This document shows positions 18,731-28,317 of a stretch of 30,894 bases of DNA, in pieces; positions within the stretch are counted from its first letter, which is position 1; each line of letters opens with the position of its first letter. The DNA comes from Chara braunii. Taxonomy: Eukaryota; Streptophyta; Charophyceae; Charales; Characeae. The notes beneath the pieces were generated by a model. That model was given only the letters and a program-made list of their open reading frames with translations, had not been told where the DNA came from and made no database searches. The stretch is taken from NCBI GenBank assembly GCA_003427395.1, contig BFEA01000423.1, positions 666,137 to 697,030 on the forward strand. Reading direction: 5' to 3'. Both the position numbers and the translations under genes were made by a program.

Positions 18731-18909
18731 CCCCCCCCCCCCCCCCCCCCCCCCNNNNNNNNNNNNNNNNNNNNNNNNNNNNNNNNNNNNNNNNNNNNNN
18801 NNNNNNNNNNNNNNNNNNNNNNNNNNNNNNNNNNNNNNNNNNNNNNNNNNNNNNNNNNNNNNNNNNNNNNNNNNNNNNNNNNNNNNNNNCCCCCCCCCCC
18901 CCCCCCCCC
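18731..18909. other. Assembly gap (135 N) inside a poly-C tract
   Basis: 24 C (18731-18754), 135 N (18755-18889) and 20 C (18890-18909). The sequence failed inside a long C homopolymer, or the C runs are artefacts at contig ends. Open frames crossing it are meaningless poly-Pro/poly-Gly. Confidence 0.98.
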
Positions 18910-19317
18910 TCAAATTATAATAAGAATCTACAGATGATGCTCAACCAAATGTTGATTGTTTTGTGTTGTTATGACGTATATTTATTTTTTATATTTTTTT
19001 AATAACTTTTTTTTTTCACCTGTACAGGGGCGTACAAAACGTACAGGTTCCCATACAGATATCACTTGTACGTTCATACAGAAAAACCCCGTACGTGTAC
19101 GTTAGGTAATGTAGTTATAAACAAAGTCAGTCTTCGCCACTAAACGGTTTGACACGGGAATGCTGCGTACGGTGGCCAGGAGCGGCATCACGCCCTCCCG
19201 CTCGATGACTGAGGTGATTTGGCCAGTAGCCCAGGACTGGCTTTGGGGCGTCTCCGTACGCTCATACACAATACGGTGCCCGTTCAAATTAAATATTGTA
19301 GTTGTTAATCTCAGCCT
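18910..19317. other. CGTAC/GTACAG-rich flank of the gap
   Basis: Between 19020 and 19110 GTAC occurs repeatedly (TGTACAGGGGCGTACAAAAC, then CGTACAGG and CCCCGTACGTGTACG). Similar motifs lie on the other side of the gap (18670-18730), as in subterminal repeats of a hAT-type element, but no paired ends or target duplication could be fixed. Confidence 0.45.
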
Positions 19318-19450
19318 TGGACCTAGCACAATTGATTACAGTGTCGGACTTTCACACAACAGTTACGAGGATCGAGACCAGCAAGAGCGAAGGAAAAACT
19401 TGAAAGGGACAGAGGGGTTGACAGTTCAGTGGGGCTATCCCCCTTGGTTT
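19318..19450 (+). repeat. tRNA-derived module, copy 3
   Basis: Head TGGACCTAGCACAATTGATT with a 62-bp extent to the B-box GGATCGAGACC (19369-19379), followed by AGAGGGGTTGACAGTTCAGT and GGGGCTATCCCCCTTGG. The body hairpin is the most eroded of the four. Confidence 0.7.
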
Positions 19451-19594
19451 TATTTACGGTCCCGACTGCGAGCCCGATCGGTAGGATCGAGGGGATGCCA
19501 ACAATCTCCTCCTCCCCTAGGTGTCGTTTCCCCCTTTCATTTTTATTATTATTTTTATTTTGGTTATTTAGGTCATGTTAAGTACGGGTCTCAT

Positions 19595-19699
19595 TTTCAA
19601 AACTTGGTACCGGTGTCGAGTACGACGCTGGGAGCAACAGGCTTGTCTTAGATGGGAGAATCATAGTCTGTTGAGATATAGACCCACGTTCGATCCCCC
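19595..19699 (+). repeat. Second tRNA-like module, copy 2
   Basis: GGTACCGGTGTCGAGTACGA and GCTGGGAGCAACAGG form the leader also seen near 7100. After it come a TCTTAGATGGGAGAATCA segment and the B-box CGTTCGATCCC (19688-19698), then the C-rich CCCCTATAC and an A run, as at the 3' end of a SINE. Confidence 0.55.
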
Positions 19700-19938
19700 T
19701 ATACAATTAAAAAAAAAATCAATTTAACTAAAAAATACACTTAATCACATCAAAAGTTTTGTGCAATAAAATAATATAATAATATCTTATATTATCACAT
19801 TGTATCTTATCACGCTAAATGTGACTAAATAGTAAGAGATAGTATGTGAATGTGGGTATAGTTTTATATATACATTTGGAAAATTCATCGACTCAAAGTA
19901 TAATAGAATTTGAGTTTACATTTTTTAATTACTGTACT

Positions 19939-20703
19939 CAGGGTCACCAGCCCGGACGTACGGAGGTCCCCGGGCAGACCTCCGTATGTACGGGCGTTCG
20001 GGGTCCCGTACGGGGTCCGAACCCGACGGCGTTTGGCCCACGCCAAAAATTATTTTGGGGCCTTAAAATAATTATTTTTTTCTGAAGTTGTTTTTGTGAG
20101 TTTTCTATGAAGTGAGGTACATGCCTGTAAATTTTCAAGTCGTTTGGCCGGGCCACATAAGAATTAAAAATCTCCAAAGACGGCGGTGTCAAAACGTGCT
20201 CGCTCACGTATTTTTTCATTTTTTACTTTTTGTTTTCACTTTAGTTCGGGGTCTAAACAATTTTATTGCTTTTTGAAACTTTTTTAGTGGGTTTTGCATT
20301 ATGTGAAGTACACATCTGTAAATTTTCATGGTATTTAGCTATGCCAAGAAAAAATAAAAAATCGCCAAAGATGGCGGTGTCGAAAATATGCTCGCGCACT
20401 CACTAAATTTGATTCTCTTTTTATTTTATTTAATTTTATTATTAGTATTTGTTTTCCGTATTTTATTTTTATTTCAAATTTGGTAAGGAATTCGGATTTA
20501 ATGCTCAGACAAATCTTGTTTAATTTATTTTTCTCCATAACATATCTTTTTCTCAGATTTGTTTGATGACTTGTTGATTTTTTTTTATTTTTTTTTTTTG
20601 GGTCCGCGTTTGGCCCGAACGGCCGAACGCATCCCCAAGGGGTCCCATACGTTCGGGCGTTCGGGTTCGGGTGTTCGGCCCGTCCCGAATGCCGGTTACC
20701 CTG
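19939..20703. mobile_element. 765-bp non-autonomous hAT-like transposon
   Basis: The ends are inverted: left CAGGGTCACCAGC, and right (reverse complement) CAGGGTAACCGGC. They are flanked by ACTGTACT (19931-19938) and AATGTACT (20704-20711), a 7-of-8 match for the 8-bp target duplication typical of hAT elements. Subterminal GTTCGGG-type repeats lie inside both ends, another hAT habit. A perfect inner palindrome TACGGAGGTC/GACCTCCGTA spans 19959-19986. No transposase frame exists inside, so movement would depend on a related autonomous element. High identity of the target duplication suggests moderately recent insertion. Confidence 0.82.
20082..20462 (+). repeat. ~191-bp tandem duplication inside the hAT-like element
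   Basis: CTGTAAATTTTCA at 20125 and 20316, and CCAAAGA(C/T)GGCGGTGTC at 20175 and 20366, give a constant offset of 191. Two units, roughly 70-80% alike by eye. They may represent an internal repeat of the transposon rather than two insertions. Confidence 0.8.
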
Positions 20704-20861
20704 AATGTACTAGAAAAAAAAAAAATCTTATCTAAATTTTATACTTTCGCCTTTTTGCAAAACTATTATATAAATTGTAAAACTATGTTTATTGTGAGTT
20801 TAAATATATATTATACGTTACCATATTGTTATTTTGTGAATATCACAGCCCCTCGTTTGTT

Positions 20862-20916
20862 GTCCTCTTCTCTCTTTCTGCCTACGGTTTACCGGGCAGT
20901 TCTGTTTGTGACGATA
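20862..20916 (-). repeat. 55-bp conserved repeat, right copy of the inverted pair
   Basis: Reverse complement of 2736-2790 with a single difference. Outer end GACGATATATA. See the left copy for interpretation. Confidence 0.85.
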
Positions 20917-21650
20917 TATACTTCACCACAATGATGTATATACGCTACAAAATGTAGCTGATACGGAAACATAATCGGAAGGTGAATTATATTCATATCA
21001 TTGGTCATAAAACACTTAGAGTAAAAAATAGTTTTGTATGAGTCTTTTAGGAATATATCTAATAGGATTTAACAAATAATAAAGAATCAAAAAATAATAT
21101 TATTGCTTTGTCATGAAAATAAACCATATGGTGAGTTTTATTTGACTTATGTAATAAACTTTAAGATATGTATAGATTAAAAAAAATTACGAAAACTCAA
21201 TAAAACCAAATTCGAAATTTTTACTTTTTAACAACGTAAAATATTAGCTCACCTTTGCCAAATATGTGGTAATTTGTTTATTTTGTTATTTAAGAGTATA
21301 ATAATTTTAGAAAGACAAAGCGACTAACAAATAAATATGATTACTTCAAATTAATTGATTGATATGATATTTAGTGTTAATAAATAATATAAAATATAAT
21401 CATGTTAGATATGATCAGATAAGATTAGATGAAATGAAAATTGAATGTTGCCTAATCATATATACATTTGAAAAATATTTTGAAAATAAAAAATATAAAG
21501 TTATATTTAGCTCATACAATTCAACGAAAAAATGTTTGTTGTATAGCATAAAAATCCAAACAACTTTAATTAAATATGTATTTCAAAATTATCAATCAAA
21601 CTTAAGCAAAATATAATAATAATAAATTGAATATTGTCAAACTACTAGTC
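20917..21650. other. AT-rich stretch without gene
   Basis: Very AT-rich, many short AAAATA runs. Open frames here are accidental. No repeat structure seen. Confidence 0.55.
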
Positions 21651-21738
21651 GGGTCGTCTAGGTTACTTTGTTTATGGACTGGGTCTTGCTATACCGCGGG
21701 TGCTTATTTGTCTATGGACTGAGGTTATTTTGGTAGTA

Positions 21739-21850
21739 CTGGACCCCGATATCTGTGTGTGACTTAACTTGGTCACTCTTTGGGACCCTCGGTGCTGGGC
21801 CGCGACATTTGTGTATGATTTACCTTGATCACGTTTTTGGGACCCCGAAG
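21739..21850 (+). repeat. 56-bp tandem repeat, two units
   Basis: CTGGACCCCGATATCTGTGT at 21739 and CTGGGCCGCGACATTTGTGT at 21795, each followed by a TGA(C/T)TTA...TT(G)ATCAC-like segment and TTTGGGACCC. Offset 56 bp. A TATGGACTG motif occurs twice just upstream (21673 and 21713). Confidence 0.75.
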
Positions 21851-22394
21851 TACCGGTCATTATCTTGCTCGGTTTTACGGGCCTTGTTTGAGTGGTAGCT
21901 TGTACCGGAGATACAGAAGTGACTTAGGACCGCGATGGGCTTGTTTCTAGGTAGGCATATCGGACCGGTGACCTTACGAGTAGGATAAATAGATTGGTAG
22001 CGAGTAGTTTGACCTCTTGAGTCAGACATTCTGGCGGCGCTTGGCAGTCCAGTACTACCATTGGGTTTTACAGTTTGATTGGTCGGACACGATGTTCATT
22101 TTTCGATGTCAATCTATGTCGAGTCTCTACTACTCATTATTGTGTGCATTAATTGTATGTGCATGTGGACATTCCATATCCATTGTGATTGCGTGTGTGA
22201 ACTTACCTGGAGATGAACTTACCGGGCCCGAGTGAGCACGTTTACCGGTGACCTCTGTCTCATTGTTGACTTTACTTCGTGCCCCTACTGGTTGAGGATC
22301 TGTTGTATGAGATTAGCTTCCTAGCGCAAGTGATAGAGGTGGTTTGCTTACGTTGCGTTCCTGTGGAGGGGTAGTTTGCCCTGCTGATGTCCGC
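21851..22394. other. Upstream flank of the CCHC frame
   Basis: No recognisable promoter or gene. The CCHC frame is open back to about 22344 without an ATG, so the true 5' end or an upstream exon could lie here. Confidence 0.4.
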
Positions 22395-23632
22395 ATGGCA
22401 TCTCAAGAGGCGCACGATCGATGTCAACGGGAACGGGAGTGGAGTGATCGAGAACGTGAACAGAGGGATCGAGAGCCTGCTGATGAGGAACGGAGGCCGT
22501 ACCGACCTCCTACTTGTTATGCTTGCCATGAAGTTGGGCATTATGCCAACCATTGTCCGAATCGTAATAAACGGTACTCCAATGCTTGACCTTCGTCTTC
22601 CACTGATTCAAGACGTCCAAGGTCGCCTCGGAGGCACGAATCGGCCAAGCGAGAGTCTGCACAATTGGACTCGGAGATTCGGTCCACAATTAAAAAATTG
22701 GGGAAGAGTGTTGCAGTGATGGAGGAACGGTTGAACGTGAGAAGCGTGAATTTTTGAAGATGAGGAGAAAATGAGAGAAAGAAGAAGCACAGCGACGTGT
22801 TGAAGAGGAAGCAGGCCGCCTGGAAAAAGAACGCATTATCGTGAAGAATAAAGCTTTGAAGTACAAGCAGAAGAAACGCATTGAAGAGGAGAGACGCGCT
22901 GAAATGCAAAAGGATATGCAACTTCAGCTAGCTATCCATGTCGGGGAGTTAGAGGATCGGCTTGTCCAACGGTTGAATCAGGTGGTTTCCGTTGTTCCTC
23001 CAAGTCAGGAACGCGGCAAGAAAAATGTGACGTATAATCAGAACGAGGTCCCATCGGCAAGTTCGCGGGACGAGAGTGACACTAACGTAACTCAAGATCT
23101 GAGTGCATGTGCTGGGCGATTGGAGATCTCGGATAAGCGTAAGCGAGGGCCGAAACCTGTCTTTGAGGACCCAAGTCCACTTATGGAACAGCCAGCTAAG
23201 CGTACTCTGATTCGTGAAATTTTGAAGCCAATCAAGTTGACTGGTCGTCTGACGCGCTCCAAATCCAAGAAAGCTGGTGGGAGCCTTACCCCTACGTCAG
23301 CGAAGAAGAAGATTGCTACGCCTCTCTCAAAGAGGTGTACTCCAACTCGTAAACGTACACCGCTAGTGTCGGCAACGGTGGATACGTCGTTAGAACGATT
23401 GCGCTACCTCGATAACGTTTTGCGTGAACTGAAGGATCTTAACGCAATGGAGCTGCAACGTATTTGTCGGGAGGAGAATATCCCGTATGACAAGAAAATT
23501 GATGGGATCTTCGACATCGTGGATTACCGGACCGAACGTGCGTTCATTGCGGCGACTGCGGAGGCTGAATATATCACCATTTCTGATGATGTGTCTACCC
23601 AGCCGAAAGAGATTGCTACGACTGTTGGGTGA
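22395..23632 (+). pseudogene. CCHC zinc knuckle - coiled coil - SAP-like protein of a mobile element
   Basis: The ATG at 22395 begins MASQEAHD, then an Arg/Asp/Glu-rich stretch (WSDREREQRDRE) and a gag-type zinc knuckle with Cys codons at 22515, 22524, 22554 and His at 22539 (C-x2-C-x4-H-x4-C). A TGA at 22587 stops it, yet the same frame goes on sensibly (SSSTDSRRPRSPRRHES, then IKKLGKSVAVMEERL) to a TGA at 22755. A one-base shift near 22735 and a TGA at 22772 lead into the long frame 22775-23632. That frame has a charged coiled coil, basic tracts (KRKRGPKP, RSKSKK, TPTRKRTP) and a SAP-like helix pair (LKDLNAMELQRICREENIP, then YDKKIDGIFDIVDYR). The frame 22841-23632 has only a GTG at its computed start. 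Probably the RNA/DNA-binding protein of a retroelement; family not identified. Three lesions make it a pseudogene unless introns remove them. Confidence 0.65.
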
Positions 23633-23767
23633 TGTGAACTCTCGTTGCTGCAACTTCGAAGAGTATGTCGATTTTTATCCCAGTTACGTTGTGAATCATA
23701 GTGGGTTGATAAGAAGGTGGAAAAGATGCTTCGCCTAGTCGTTTTGCTTTTGGCTTTGTTTGGTTAG

Positions 23768-24301
23768 ATTCGATGGGCGCAAAAGTGTGTTACTAATTGG
23801 CTAGACTTGTATGACCGACATGGCTTAGAATTTCTAGATCTTACCGACCGCGTATATGTGGGGATTTCTCCCTTTTGTAAATCTTTGTACATCGAAAAAA
23901 CTACCCGTGATGTCGATACTCGTTGTCGTGAGCATCTTTATTGTTGCCGTAATCGGATGCAATCGCATTTTCATCTTTGGTTGGCCAATTTCGGGATCGG
24001 TAACTATCTGTTAATCCCTATTGATTTGCTAGTGGATAAGGAATTGGGTCGACTTGAACAAGTGTACATTAAACTTTGGTCACCGTTCCTTACTACCAGC
24101 GGTTGTACCAAGCATGGGAACAATCGTAGGAAGTGTAAGGCAGGAAGAAGGGAACGTGCAGGGAGGCAGGGGGTTGCCAATTCTTCTTATTCTTCTTCGA
24201 CTTGGAAACCAATTTGGTTTCGTGTATTGATTTTTACGAATTCTTTGATAATCTTATGGATTCTGGAAATCATACGGTTGATTTTGTATCCAGTCGGGTA
24301 A
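23768..24301 (+). pseudogene. GIY-YIG endonuclease-like domain of the same element
   Basis: Open from 23768 after a TAG at 23765, without a natural ATG at the start, so it is a continuation of the upstream coding region by shift or splicing. The domain reads VYVGISPFCKSLYIEKTTRD, then VDTRCREHLY, and later LGRLEQVYIKLWSPFLTT. GIY-YIG nucleases have G-I-Y...Y-I-G, an Arg/His helix and a catalytic Glu. Here the counterparts are GIS (Gly codon 23861), YIE (Tyr codon 23888), Arg 23921/23927, His 23933 and Glu codon 24056. Gly of YIG is replaced by Glu, and Tyr of GIY by Ser, so activity is doubtful. After residue ~115 the tail (KHGNNRRKCKAGRRERAGRQ) is basic, and then a frameshift near 24180-24210 moves the sense frame. 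GIY-YIG domains are known in Penelope-like retroelements and homing nucleases; no reverse transcriptase is present here. Confidence 0.6.
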
Positions 24302-24320
24302 TATCTGGCAACCCAGCTGA

Positions 24321-24623
24321 CACATTTTCGTTAAAGCCTTTGGTAACACAAAGATTGCGCATGAATCTGGTACTTTCTTGCTTACGGACGGTAAATTGTT
24401 GTTACAATCGGGGGTACGTTTCACTGTTCTACATGTATGTAAATGGACTGCACGTTGTCGGCGCGAATACCCTTACAAGAGTATCCGCCCTGTTTTTTGC
24501 AAGTGACAGAAGGACTCGGTTAACCTGGATTCTGAGTGCCTGTGCGGGGAACGTGAGGGTTGTTCGCACGAGGGCAAGGGTCTGCATTGTCCCGGTAGGG
24601 AGTGTGTGGGCGCGCAATTTTGA
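24321..24623 (+). pseudogene. Cys-rich C-terminus of the element, best copy
   Basis: In this frame the sense reads HIFVKAFGNTKIAHESGTFL and continues to VLHVCKWTARCRREYPYKSI and RPVFCK. A TGA follows at 24504, then VNLDSECLCGEREGCSHEG, KGLHCPGRECVGAQF and TGA at 24621. The eight or so Cys in the last 60 codons suggest a zinc-binding tail. Three shorter copies of the end (6.1, 17.2 and 18.3 kb) share YP, RECVG/RECMG and the Cys pattern. A tRNA-derived module follows 300 bp downstream. The family is not one I can name. Confidence 0.55.
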
Positions 24624-24921
24624 GGCGCGCGTGTGATTCTTTTTCTGGTTAAGGTAGGCGGCTGGTCTAGCCGACCGGCCCGGGCCATGTTACGGGTCTG
24701 ATTAGGGGTAAGAGTCTGTTATTTTCTTCAGTTCTTGGTCGGCGCGCGCGACCGGTGGTAGGGCTGGCGCGCCGATAAGCGTACGGGGGCGGCCACGGCA
24801 AAGGGTTGAGAGGCCGGCGCGAACGTTTAGGGGGCTGGGAGAGTAATCGGGGCGGTATCCTGGCCCAGAACGCCGCGCGGTACCACTTTATATGGGGGAC
24901 CCCGCCTGCTAGTTACAAGTT
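24624..24921. other. GC-rich 3' flank between coding end and tRNA-like module
   Basis: Rich in GGCGCGC motifs (GGTCGGCGCGCGCGACCGG is palindromic: CGGTCGCGCGCGCCGACC on the other strand). No gene. Confidence 0.5.
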
Positions 24922-25060
24922 TGGGATTAGCCTTATCGGTTAAGGCACTGTATTGTTTCGACAGAGGTACGAGGTTCGAGGCCAACTGACGGTGGCATGG
25001 GAGCGATGGAGCGGGTAGAAGAAAAAGGGGTTGAGGGTCCCGCGGGACTATCCCCCTTTT
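24922..25060 (+). repeat. tRNA-derived module, copy 4 (best preserved)
   Basis: Head 24922-24983: A-box-like TTAGCCTTATCGGTTAAGGC, a TTCGACAGAGGT mid-segment, and a canonical B-box GGTTCGAGGCC at 24973-24983. Body 25024-25060: AAAAAGGGGTTGAGG, then GTCCCGCGGGAC (perfect palindrome), then TATCCCCCTTTT. A T-run follows (CTTTTCTTTTTC), possibly acting as a pol III terminator. Confidence 0.75.
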
Positions 25061-25216
25061 CTTTTTCTTGTTCTGGGCACTGGGAGAGTCGATCGCGGGC
25101 CCTCATTGAGGGATTAAGGGAGTGCCAGTGGGGTTTGTGCGCGGACTAAAAAGTTTGGGTGGTAATTGTGGGGCAGGCCTTAGAAACAACCGAATTGGCA
25201 CGAAGAGGCCGGGGAT

Positions 25217-26465
25217 GACCCCGGACGTGAGTCGGGCCGGGTGCACGCGTGAAAGAAAAGGGGGGTGTGGCCTGGGCCACGCCCAACAGGCACGGAGTAG
25301 AGGAATCCCTTTGGAGAGAAGGGGGATTGAGGCACGAGGAAGATTCGCGCGGCCCCACAGGGAGGTGGTATCCGGGAGTGAACCCGGACGGGGGTAAGGC
25401 CGGGTTCGGGTAGGAATAATGAACTAGGGAGAGGCGGGGAGGGATTTTTCGTTTCAGATCACATTCGATCTGTTTTTGTGCTCCCCTCATTTCCAAGTTT
25501 TCTTTTTTTGTCTTTTTGTTGTTTTTTGGGTTTGTAGCGGTCGCTACACTTGCCGACGCGGCAGTTGGAGAGAACAGGAGATGGGGGAGGTCGTTCGGCT
25601 AAATAACTAAACTTGCAATGAACCCGGACGCAGATTGCGCCGGGTACATGCAAAGAGAAGGGGAGGCTATCGGGGTTTTGATTCAAGGAGACTCCACTTG
25701 GGGCCTCCGTTGGATCCGAGGGGAAAAAGGGGGAGAATCAGATCGACCGATCCGTATGATCGCCATACAAGTGCACTATGCACAAAAGTCGGGAGTGGAC
25801 CCGGTCACAAGTCGGGCCGGGTACGTGCAGAAAAGAAAAGGGGGCGGCGCACTTGCCTAAACCCAAGTTCACGAGAAAGGCCAGACCTGTGTGAGGGATG
25901 CTGACGAGGCGTGGCGGCAGCGGGAGCCGCACGGGTTCCGAAGGGCCGCGAGACGTCCCCACGGCCTGAGTCCTTCGGGACATCTGTTAAAATTGGAGCG
26001 GGTACAAGCAGGATTTGCATGACACCCGAGAGGGAGGAGGATGCGCGAAAGGTCGGAGTAGACCTGGACGGAGTGATGGGGGAGGGGCGGAGGCCGGACT
26101 GGGATGCCCTACGGCCGGATGCGCCCGGCGACTGCCTAGGACGTTGGAAAAGGTGGGGGAGGACGTACTCACTATCGACCCGGCCGCAAGCGGTGGCCAG
26201 GTACGGGCAAGAAAAGGCAGAAAAAGGGGCCGAGCGCATGCGAAATTTAGAAGTCGTGGGGGTGCTGACGCGGCGAAAGTCCTGCGCGACGCCCGTGAAA
26301 ATTGGAGTGATACAGGAAGGGCCCCCACCGGGGCGTTGTGTGGCATTGATAGTCGTGGATTCGGGGATGAACCCAGACGTGATACGAGGATAGGCGGGCA
26401 CACAAAGGGCTGGAGGCGGTGGCCGAAGTCTGTCGGGACATCCGTCCAGATTGGAACGATGCAGG
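25217..26465 (+). repeat. GC-rich degenerate repeat cluster
   Basis: Six diverged boxes of the type GACCCCGGACGTGAGTCGG followed by GCCGGGT and an AAAGAAAAGGGG tail (25217, 25380, 25619, 25798, 26176, 26368). Interleaved are three copies of the GACATCCGTTAAAATTGG motif (25978, 26288, 26435) seen once at 7294. The ACCCGG/CCGGGT arms make small hairpins. Overlapping open frames on both strands result from high GC and are not judged genes. Confidence 0.7.
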
Positions 26466-27782
26466 AAAAAAAGGGGAGGATGGCGACTTTGGCTGGGCTA
26501 CGAGTTAGTAGGCGTCGGACTGAGGAGAAGAGGCAGGAGAGTATTTGTAGATAGTCACCGATCGGTTTCTATTTTTTTGTTTCCTCTCTTTTTCCCCGGG
26601 GAGCGTTTCAACGGCGGGCGGGATCGCCAAGCGCTGCGGACTGGCCGAGGAAGTGTGTCGCGGGGTCTCGGTTGACGCCAACAAGGCGATGGCGGGAACT
26701 GTAGGCTGAGCGCGGCCAAGCCTGCGACCCCGAGTAGGATCGGGCGAGGAAGAGAGTGGGTCGGGGACTATGGGCTAAGGCGAGGCGATTGGTGAGGACA
26801 GCAAGGCGCGTGAGTTGACGGAGTAGGGGGCGAGGGAGAAAGACTTTGAAGTAAAGATGCACCCGCCCGGATTCCATCGGAACGTTCATGCGAGCCGGCC
26901 TGCCCTGTTGGTGGGGAATGCAGGGTAGTGGCCGCAGGTCGGAGAGCAGTACGTGCCCGTATTTCAGCGGAGCAACCATCCACCTCGCCTGCCGTGGGCA
27001 AGTGAGGTAGGGAGCGTGCTGAGGCCGAAGGCAGTGGGTCGGGGGCTTAACTATCGGTGGGGATACGACCGACGAAGATTATTACCGCTGGTATGCCCCA
27101 GGCTGCCTGCAGATACAGAAGGGGGAGGGCACATCGTTATTCATTGATATTCTGCTCTTGAGCGATGCTCGTCGCCTTTGTCATTGCAGACCGGGGTTGC
27201 TCGTCATAGTGGTTGGGAACCCTCGCGTCAACGTACCTGGCCGTTGTATCAGAGGGGTGCCTGTTGACTGTGTTGTGCCAGCCCCCCTGACCATGACAGT
27301 GTGAAGCCAGCACCGGGGAGATAGGAACAGCAGGGGTTCAGCTGTGGGCCGAGAGCCGGTGTGGGCTGGAAAGGAACGCACCCAGGGATTGGAGGTGGGC
27401 TGTTGTACTAACAGGTTGTGGGTTGGGCAGGCTGTGGAGTTGTCACCTTACAGGAGTTGGTACTCGTGGGTACAGGCGACTGTGGTTAGCTGATTGTGCG
27501 CTGCTCTGCGTTGCTGCATGCCGCGGGCCTACCGCTACTCATCGCAGCGGGCTGGTTGTGCAGTGACGCTAACTGCCGCGTACTCTATGCGAGCAGCTAC
27601 GACTGCTGAGTGCATGTGTATAGTTGTTGCCGGCTGCTGCTGTGTGTTACCAGTGCCTGAAGGTTGCTACAGGCTGCAGAGACAGCGGGAGTTGGGCAAA
27701 GGAGGTTGTGGTTGTGAGTTGAGGGTTCGTTAGGGGAGTTGGACTCAGCGATTTGGACTGCGGGTCGTCCGAGCTGCTGCTG
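26466..27782. other. GC-rich non-coding stretch before hairpin block B
   Basis: No recognised domain in any frame. GGTTGTG/GTTGTG runs in 27400-27720 echo the TTGTTG runs before block A. It is probably part of the composite element. Confidence 0.4.
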
Positions 27783-28317
27783 TGGCCGCCATTGCGGGGC
27801 CCTCAGGTGTCGAAGGTGAAAAGACCCTCTCACGCGAGCCTGAGTGTGTCATTCTGTTTGAGACTCTTACCCCCTCTCACCTTGTCCCTCTTACTCTGAG
27901 TCTAGTCCCTTGGTTCTGAGAGGAAGGCGGTAGACGGGCGTGTGGCCCGTAACCCGCGCCAAGGCCTCTATGGGAGGTTCGCCCTACCGATTGCGGGAGC
28001 TCTGGCGGGACTCAGGAGGAGTCCTGGAGGCAGGGAATTGAATGGTAATTCCTTGACTCCCTCTATAAAACCAACTATAACCCCTACCTGTACATCTTTC
28101 TATGATTTGACTGAGTGTACTGCGTGACTCCTGTACTCTGATTTTGGTTTGACTGTCAGGACTTAAGTCAGACGGAAATAAAGGAGTGTCTGTGCAATGT
28201 CAGTTTCAGGTTTGTTGATTGCCTGAAAGCAGACTATGAATGAGATGGGTGCATCTGGGGGAAGGTTGGGAGGAAGGCAGTATTGTGTGTAGCTTGACTG
28301 GGTCATTAAGGCTGGGA

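Noticed and set aside
18533-19002. Open frames with poly-Gly or poly-Pro across the N gap
   Set aside because: Products of the poly-C tract and unknown bases.
25122-26979. Many long overlapping open frames on both strands
   Set aside because: High GC lowers stop frequency; no domain, no start context and no conservation with copy A.
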